11,436 nucleotides of DNA from the NCBI GenBank assembly GCA_022508725.1, contig JAFLUR010000047.1, positions 1-11,436 of the forward strand, written 5' to 3'. Below are positions 6,985 to 11,436 of the stretch, in pieces. Below the pieces are notes generated by a model that worked only from the letters and a program-made list of their open reading frames with translations, did not search any database and was not told the origin of the DNA. How positions within the stretch are numbered: the first letter of the stretch is position 1; each line of letters opens with the position of its first letter. The stretch is from Oscillospiraceae bacterium (GTDB lineage Bacteria > Bacillota > Clostridia > UBA1381). Both the position numbers and the translations under genes were made by a program.

Positions 6985-7404
6985 ATGAATAATTACAAAT
7001 ACTGCAGAAGATGCGGCAAATTATATGTGGATAAAGGAGTTAACATGTGTTCCGAATGTTCGTCGGAATTGGATAATATGGTTTCGCTTATAAGAGATTA
7101 TATTTCGGAGCATCCCGGCACCGGCATGATCCAAATAAGAGATGATCTCGAAATAAGCGAAAAGGATATTCTTTTTCTGATAAAGGAGGAACGCATCGAA
7201 TTCGCCGGCTCCGACGTCGGAACTTCGGACGGTGTGTGCGCGAAATGCGGAAAACCGGTCCTTATGGAAAAATACTGCCGCGAATGTAAGGAGCAGATGA
7301 CTCAGACAATGCTTGACGCATCGGATAAAATAAAGAAAAATATAGACGCCAATGCAAAGCATACGGTCGGAGTTCTGGACGCTCTTCACGGCGGAAGAAG
7401 ATAA
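6985..7404 (+). CDS. YvyF-like flagellar operon protein with two CxxC pairs at each end
   Basis: A 139-residue protein of the TIGR03826/YvyF type, found between rod or competence genes and flgM in many Firmicutes; its function is not established. Four cysteines near the N-terminus (C7, C10, C22, C25) and four more (C85, C88, C98, C101) form two likely zinc knuckles. Between them, residues 32-75 look like a small helical, helix-turn-helix-like domain (DLEISEKDILFLIKEERIEF). The tail (103-139) is helical and basic. The stop of the rod gene overlaps AGGGA (6974-6978), 6 bases before ATG 6985, so expression probably depends on coupling. The zinc knuckles with a helical core suggest nucleic-acid or protein binding, perhaps a regulator of flgM expression or FlgM action, but this is inference. 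Confidence 0.75.
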   Translation: MNNYKYCRRCGKLYVDKGVNMCSECSSELDNMVSLIRDYISEHPGTGMIQIRDDLEISEKDILFLIKEERIEFAGSDVGTSDGVCAKCGKPVLMEKYCRECKEQMTQTMLDASDKIKKNIDANAKHTVGVLDALHGGRR

Positions 7405-7481
7405 TCACACGGAAAACAGTTGCAACGATCGGGTCGCTCCGATTTCAAATTCTGCAAGCTTTGCGGAAGGGAGAGGGTTTT

Positions 7482-7745
7482 ATGAAAATTTCAAGTTATT
7501 TGTATGCCGGCGCGGTCAAATCATACGGCGGCGGCGGCGTAAAACAAAAAAACAACAATATGTTTGAGTTTTCACAGGTGCTTGATACCGTTGAAATATC
7601 CTCCGACGGCAAAAGCCGCTTGGATAACGATACGGATATAAGAATGGACAGAGTTACCCTTATCAGAGAAAAAATCAATTCCGGCAGCTACAAAACAGAC
7701 TCTTTCAGGGCTGCGGGAAATATTTTGTCCTGCATGGGCTATTAA
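7482..7745 (+). CDS. flgM: Anti-sigma-28 factor FlgM
   Basis: A small 87-residue protein that binds the flagellar sigma factor and blocks late gene transcription until it is exported through the completed hook. The C-terminal half has the FlgM pattern: TVEISSDGKSRL, then a helix with RMDRVTLIREKINSGSYKTD and AAGNIL, matching the family's VxxLKxxIxxGxYxVD stretch. The N-terminal half is short and disordered, as usual, with a run of Gly (residues 17-20). ATG 7482 is chosen because AAGGGAGAGG (7468-7477) precedes it; an in-frame TTG at 7461 has no such site. A 77-base gap separates it from the YvyF-like gene. The order yvyF-flgM-flgN-flgK-flgL matches Firmicutes and raises confidence in a short divergent protein. 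Confidence 0.85.
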   Translation: MKISSYLYAGAVKSYGGGGVKQKNNNMFEFSQVLDTVEISSDGKSRLDNDTDIRMDRVTLIREKINSGSYKTDSFRAAGNILSCMGY

Positions 7746-7758
7746 AAAGGAGACCGTT

Positions 7759-8250
7759 ATGAATAAGGATGTTACTCAGCTTTTAAAGTGTCTTAATACT
7801 CATAAGCATTTATACGGTATTCTCCTCGAAAAGTGCGAAGAAAAAAGACGCGTCATAATTGCCAACGATATAAATAAGCTTGAAGAGCTTTTGGCGGAAG
7901 AGCAGGACCTTATAAAACGAATAGAGGCTGTGGAGGGTTTGAGAATAAAGTATTCTCAAGAGGCTGCCGCTCGTTTGGGTCTGAAAAAGGATGCTTCACA
8001 TGATGAGATAATGGCGCGCGATAAAGAAGCCGCCGCCGCATTCGGTAATGTAAGCACCGAAATCAAGGCTTTGCTGACACGTTTGAAGGATCTGAACGGA
8101 GTAAACAACGCACTTATTCAAAAGCGGCTTATATATATAGAAGATATTAAAAGCTCGTTCTTTGACGACCGGGGCAGCAATTACGGCTCCGACGGCAAGG
8201 ACAGCGGTGTAAAAATACAAAATTTGAATTTGTTTGATAGGATGGTGTAA
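7759..8250 (+). CDS. flgN: FlgN-family export chaperone
   Basis: A 163-residue, mostly helical cytoplasmic protein. FlgN (PF05130) binds the C-termini of FlgK and FlgL and delivers them to the export gate. The sequence is heptad-rich over residues 1-70 and 90-125, has no membrane segment, and ends with a short flexible tail then NLNLFDRMV, typical of the family. AAGGAG (7747-7752) is 6 bases from the ATG. Sequence conservation in FlgN is low, so the call rests on size, helical character and position directly before flgK, with only a 3-base gap to flgK. The flgK ribosome binding site (AGGATGG) lies inside the 3' end of this gene, which suggests chaperone and client are translationally coupled. 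Confidence 0.85.
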   Translation: MNKDVTQLLKCLNTHKHLYGILLEKCEEKRRVIIANDINKLEELLAEEQDLIKRIEAVEGLRIKYSQEAAARLGLKKDASHDEIMARDKEAAAAFGNVSTEIKALLTRLKDLNGVNNALIQKRLIYIEDIKSSFFDDRGSNYGSDGKDSGVKIQNLNLFDRMV

Positions 8251-8253
8251 AAT

Positions 8254-9765
8254 ATGTCGAATAATGCGTTTTACGGACTGCATGTCGCAAAAACGGGTCT
8301 GTTTGCAAGCCAAAAAGGATTGGAGCTTACAGGTCACAATATATCAAATGCGGGAACGGAAGGCTATACCCGCCAAAGACTTAATCTGACAAACCTTGAA
8401 GGCGCGACAACCGATGCGATCATATTGCAGGCAACCAACGGTCAGGTAGGCCGCGGCGTAGGTGTTGTGAATATTCAGCAAATCAGAGATCAGTTTCTCG
8501 ACGCGCAGTACAGAGATGAATGCTCGGAACAGAAAATGTGGGAAACAAGATATGAAACCTTGTATTATGTTGAGGATATAATCCATGAGCCGACCGATAT
8601 AGGTCTTTCGTCGGTTCTGCTTAAGTTCTACGAATCACTTCAGGAATTCGCAAAGGAGCCTCAAAGCGAGGATATAAGAAATCTTGTGCGTCAGAATGCC
8701 ATAACAATGACCGAATCCATGAATCATTACGCGGGAAAGCTTGAGGCTCTCCAGAAGGAGCAGGATGACGCGATCGTTATTACAACCAAGCAGATAAACG
8801 CTTATTTGAATGATATTGCCGCTTTGAATACCGCTATCCGCAAATACGAGCTGAACGGCGAAAACGCGAACGATTTGATGGATAAGCGAAATCTTGCCAT
8901 GGATAAGCTCTCGGAGCTTATTGATATATCTTATAAATATAACGAGCATAATATGGTTTCGATATATTTCGGAAACGATAATACAACTCTTATCGACAAT
9001 GAGACTGCGATCAACGCGGTAAATCTCTTTGAAATTACCGAAGGCGGTCAGAGCCATTACGGATCCTATACATTCCACGATGTATCGGTGAACGGCGTAA
9101 CGGTTGACAGAAGTAACATTTCCGGCGGAACCATGAAGGGCTACTACAATATGCGCGACGGCTCGGCGTCGGAGGATTACGGTCTTGATTTCATCATGCA
9201 GCAGTTCGATCTTCTTTCCGACGGTATTGTTAAAATATTCAACAAGATCAACTCGGAAGGTTATTCGATACCGGATGAGGAAAACGGAAACAAATCCCAA
9301 CAGGGACTCCTGTTCTTTGATGAATCGGATACAAGCGCGCTGCATATGCAGATAAGCGACGATCTCAAACAGAGCGTATGGAATATAGCCGGCTCGGATG
9401 CAGAGGTTGATTTGGATGCGGAAAATACAAACGAGGGCAACAATAAAAACGCTCTCAGATTTGCCGCGGTATCACAGACAAATTACGATGATCTCGGCAT
9501 CGGCAGAATCGACGATTTCCTTGCGGGTATAGTTTCGGAAATCGGTGTTCAAGCCGAATATACAAAGACAATGAATGAAAATCAGGAAATAATCATGGAC
9601 AGTATCTACGCTCAAAGGCAGTCCGTATCCGGCGTTTCCATTGATGAAGAGGTTACAAACATTATTACATTTTCAAAAAGCTATCAGGCTGCGTCGCGTA
9701 TGATAACGGCCGTGGACGAAATGCTTGACAAGCTTATAAACGGAACCGGCGTTGTGGGCAGGTAA
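8254..9765 (+). CDS. flgK: Flagellar hook-associated protein 1, FlgK
   Basis: A 503-residue protein that forms the first hook-filament junction ring. The N-terminal motif is complete: GLHVAKTGLFASQKGLELTG, then HNISNAGTEGYTRQR within residues 7-43. A helical region follows with EPTDIGLSSVLLKFYESLQE and DLMDKRNLAMDKLSELIDI, typical of FlgK. The centre is the variable beta-rich domain. The C-terminal helix has VSGVSIDEEVTNIITFSKSY then ASRMITAVDEMLDKLINGTG, the standard closing motif. Length is normal for Clostridia and there is no frameshift. The start is fixed by AGGATGG 3 bases before the flgN stop. It is a client of FlgN and needs FlgL above it. Confidence 0.96.
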   Translation: MSNNAFYGLHVAKTGLFASQKGLELTGHNISNAGTEGYTRQRLNLTNLEGATTDAIILQATNGQVGRGVGVVNIQQIRDQFLDAQYRDECSEQKMWETRYETLYYVEDIIHEPTDIGLSSVLLKFYESLQEFAKEPQSEDIRNLVRQNAITMTESMNHYAGKLEALQKEQDDAIVITTKQINAYLNDIAALNTAIRKYELNGENANDLMDKRNLAMDKLSELIDISYKYNEHNMVSIYFGNDNTTLIDNETAINAVNLFEITEGGQSHYGSYTFHDVSVNGVTVDRSNISGGTMKGYYNMRDGSASEDYGLDFIMQQFDLLSDGIVKIFNKINSEGYSIPDEENGNKSQQGLLFFDESDTSALHMQISDDLKQSVWNIAGSDAEVDLDAENTNEGNNKNALRFAAVSQTNYDDLGIGRIDDFLAGIVSEIGVQAEYTKTMNENQEIIMDSIYAQRQSVSGVSIDEEVTNIITFSKSYQAASRMITAVDEMLDKLINGTGVVGR

Positions 9766-9817
9766 TATTCGTAATGTAAAATCGTAAATAATACAAAAAT
9801 TGAAAGGGTGGAAAAAA

Positions 9818-10744
9818 ATGCGTGTAACACAAGGTATGATGACCAACTCGTTTCTTCACGATTTGTTCAAAACAAACGATAAATTTCAGCTACTCGGAAA
9901 GCAGCTCAGTTCAAGAAGAAGAATAACAAGACCGTCCGATGACTCTATAGGAACAACACGTTCCCTCAGAGTAAGAGGCGATGTATCGGAGCTCAAGCAG
10001 TTTTCAAAGAACGTGGATGATGCAAAATCATATTTGAACACGGTCGAATCGAGTCTTTCGCAGATCGAAACCATGTATATACGTCTTATTGAAATAGCCG
10101 AGGGCTGTTTGAACGGTGCGATGGAGGACACCGACTTGAAATCATACTCCGAGGAGGCAAAGCAGCTTCAGGATGAGCTTGTGAATGTTGCCAACAGTTC
10201 ATATGCGGGAAAATTTATTTTCGGCGGATTTAATACAACAAATGCTCCGTTCAAGCTTGATGACAACGGAAATCTTATGTATAACGGCATAGATATTATC
10301 AACGATGCCGGCAGTCTTAATCCTTCCGATACCGAGGTTCTTTCGTATCAGCTTGCGGACAGCATACTGTTCGAGTTGGGTTTCAGCGGCGTTGATCTTA
10401 TGGGAACAGGCGATGAAAACCTTTACAAAATACTTACCGATTTCACGACCGAGCTTGAAGCGGGCAACTTTGAAAATGCGGGACAGTTTGTAGGTAAATT
10501 TAAGGATTCTCAGAACCATATACTCAGCCTCGAATCCGAAATAGGCGCTAAGCAAAACCGTCTTGACTATATGAGCGAGCGTTATGCCGATGACTCACTT
10601 ACTCTTGAGGATCGCCGTATGAATATCGAGGATATAGATATGGCGGAAACCATCTCGGATTTGAAATACGCGCAGGTTGTTTATCAGGCTACCTTGCAGG
10701 CGAATGCAATGATACTTCAGCCGAGCCTGCTTAATTATTTATAA
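9818..10744 (+). CDS. flgL: Flagellar hook-associated protein 3, FlgL
   Basis: A 308-residue flagellin-like junction protein that bridges FlgK and the filament. The N-terminus shows the flagellin-family core: RVTQGMMTNSFLHDL, LGKQLSSRRRITRPSDD, then a long helix with NTVESSLSQIETMYIRLIEIA. The FlgL hallmark GKFIFGGFNTTNAPF lies at residues 129-143. The C-terminal helix ends YQATLQANAMILQPSLLNYL. ATG 9818 follows AAAGGGTGG (9804-9812); an in-frame TTG at 9800 lies before that site and is rejected. A 52-base AT-rich gap separates it from flgK without a recognisable promoter. It is the last gene of the operon, since a strong terminator begins 9 bases after the stop. Confidence 0.95.
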   Translation: MRVTQGMMTNSFLHDLFKTNDKFQLLGKQLSSRRRITRPSDDSIGTTRSLRVRGDVSELKQFSKNVDDAKSYLNTVESSLSQIETMYIRLIEIAEGCLNGAMEDTDLKSYSEEAKQLQDELVNVANSSYAGKFIFGGFNTTNAPFKLDDNGNLMYNGIDIINDAGSLNPSDTEVLSYQLADSILFELGFSGVDLMGTGDENLYKILTDFTTELEAGNFENAGQFVGKFKDSQNHILSLESEIGAKQNRLDYMSERYADDSLTLEDRRMNIEDIDMAETISDLKYAQVVYQATLQANAMILQPSLLNYL

Positions 10745-10753
10745 TACGGAGGT

Positions 10754-10793
10754 AAAGAGATATTGTGTTTTGTCATACATAATATCTCTTTTT
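10754..10793 (+). terminator. Rho-independent terminator after flgL
   Basis: AAAGAGATATTGTG (10754-10767) pairs with CATAATATCTCTTT (10778-10791), 14 pairs with one G-U and a 10-nt loop, ending in five T (10789-10793). It should end the flgF-flgL transcript before fliW. An unused-looking GGAGGT (10748-10753) sits just before it. Confidence 0.8.
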
Positions 10794-10854
10794 GCTTAAT
10801 ATTTTACTCCCGCAACGAGCAATAATAAAGACACACCGGAAAGGATTTGATTTT

Positions 10855-11277
10855 ATGTATAAGCTTGCAACATAAAGATTTGGTGAGATCGAGATAAACG
10901 ATAATGAGATATTTTACTTTGAAAACGGAATCCTGGCATTTGAAGAGGAAACAAAATTCATAATACTAAACAGTGAACAAGAGAATTTCTATTGGCTGCA
11001 ATCGGCGGAGGACCCCGATCTGGCGCTGCCCTGTATGGATCCCGATGTTATTGTGGAAAACTATAATGTAAATGTAGACGATGATACAATAAAATCTCTC
11101 GGTATTAACGACGACAGCGATGTCCTTGTTCTGTGTATCGTCCGGATTCCCGAAAATTTCAAAGACGCGACCGTTAATCTCATGGCTCCCATTATAATAA
11201 ACCGGACCGCCGGAAAGGGTGCTCAGATAATACCGGAAAACACGCCTTACAACGTAAGGCACAGATTATTTATATAG
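10855..11277 (+). pseudogene. fliW: fliW with an in-frame stop at codon 7
   Basis: FliW is the small protein that sequesters CsrA until flagellin takes its place, so linking filament assembly to flagellin translation. The frame from ATG 10855 reads MYKLAT, then TAA (10873-10875), then RFGEIEINDNEI and an intact FliW down to 11277; repaired it would be 140 residues, the normal length. In homologues the position of the stop is usually Lys in a TKxxGEIEI block, so a single AAA to TAA change explains it. AAGGA (10841-10845) before the ATG is intact. After the stop no ATG, GTG or TTG occurs in frame until ATG 11035, which would give only the last 80 residues and lose half the fold. Those 80 residues include the conserved NLMAPIIIN. 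The usual GIPGFE is GILAFE here. It may be a real pseudogene, a sequencing error, or a gene rescued by readthrough. Confidence 0.82.
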
Positions 11278-11290
11278 GGAGGGCGGCATT

Positions 11291-11436
11291 ATGCTTATAC
11301 TTTCAAGAAAGAAAGACGATCGTATTATGATAGGCGATGATATTATGATTACGGTTGTCGAATGTGAAGGCGACAGAGTGAAAATAGGAATAGACGCGCC
11401 TAAAAACGTAAGGGTATTCCGGAAAGAGCTTATCGA
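11291..11436 (+). CDS. csrA: Carbon storage regulator CsrA (3' end off the window)
   Basis: The first 48 residues of the RNA-binding translational repressor, which in Firmicutes blocks flagellin (hag) mRNA and is held inactive by FliW. It begins MLILSRKKDDRIMIGDDIMI, with the RNA-contact residues L4, R6 and R44 present and the typical VKIGIDAPKNVRVFRKE block. GGGAGG (11278-11283) is 7 bases from ATG 11291 and the gene is 13 bases after fliW, the usual fliW-csrA pair. The visible part has no defect. The residues that bind FliW lie further on and cannot be assessed. With fliW broken, CsrA would be expected to be unopposed. Confidence 0.95.
   Translation, partial: MLILSRKKDDRIMIGDDIMITVVECEGDRVKIGIDAPKNVRVFRKELI

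Noticed and set aside
7405..7481. Separate promoter for flgM
   Set aside because: TCCGATTT at 7438-7445 resembles a sigma-28 -10, but no TAAA lies at 15 bases. Only a small hairpin (7427-7444) without a T-run is seen.
8635..9345. Antisense open frame (236 codons) inside flgK
   Set aside because: It mirrors the coding strand of an intact FlgK, with no ribosome site or recognisable protein.
11035..11277. Treating the ATG at 11035 as the genuine start of an 80-residue FliW
   Set aside because: No ribosome binding site is apparent there, and clear FliW sequence continues upstream in frame to codon 8.

Overview
The window reads as chromosomal DNA from a motile, plant-polysaccharide-degrading Gram-positive anaerobe of the class Clostridia. 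The evidence for this is the strong AAGGAG-type ribosome binding sites, a consensus vegetative promoter, the Firmicutes-style order of late flagellar genes (rod, YvyF-like, FlgM, FlgN, FlgK, FlgL, FliW, CsrA), and a secreted pectin lyase carrying a Firmicutes-type copper-amine-oxidase-N module. I cannot fix a genus from sequence alone.

Layout. (1) 1-2575: the 3' part of a large secreted rhamnogalacturonan lyase (PL11 family), entering from the left edge. (2) 2576-3030: a gene-poor stretch with two terminator-like hairpins, then a near-consensus sigma-A promoter (2808-2836) and a structured leader of about 185 nt. (3) 3031-5231: a FapA (DUF342) protein and a SwrB/DUF6115-like single-pass membrane protein, separated by a long inverted repeat. 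(4) 5232-10744: a candidate sigma-28 promoter, then seven tightly packed genes: two flagellar rod proteins (FlhO/FlgF-like and FlhP/FlgG-like), a YvyF-like zinc-knuckle protein, FlgM, FlgN, FlgK and FlgL, closed by a terminator. (5) 10855-11436: fliW and the start of csrA, which runs off the right edge.

How the genes fit together. The rod genes complete the distal rod. FlgK and FlgL form the hook-filament junction and FlgN is their chaperone. FlgM holds back the flagellar sigma factor until the hook is finished. FliW and CsrA form the partner switch that sets flagellin translation. FapA and the SwrB-like protein are probably accessory factors for flagellar assembly. The lyase looks like an unrelated neighbour, insulated by terminators.

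The most notable observation is that fliW carries an in-frame TAA at codon 7, where the family normally has Lys. The rest of the protein is open and recognisable, the ribosome binding site is intact, and csrA downstream looks intact as far as it is visible. If real, this would break or remodel the FliW-CsrA switch. Further observations are hairpins that present GGA in the loop in two leaders (candidate CsrA sites), a possible 46-codon open frame with only an ATA start in the fapA leader, and a terminator that separates flgL from fliW-csrA. I did not find a convincing wholly new system. The window is mostly a standard late-flagellar locus with unusual regulatory details.
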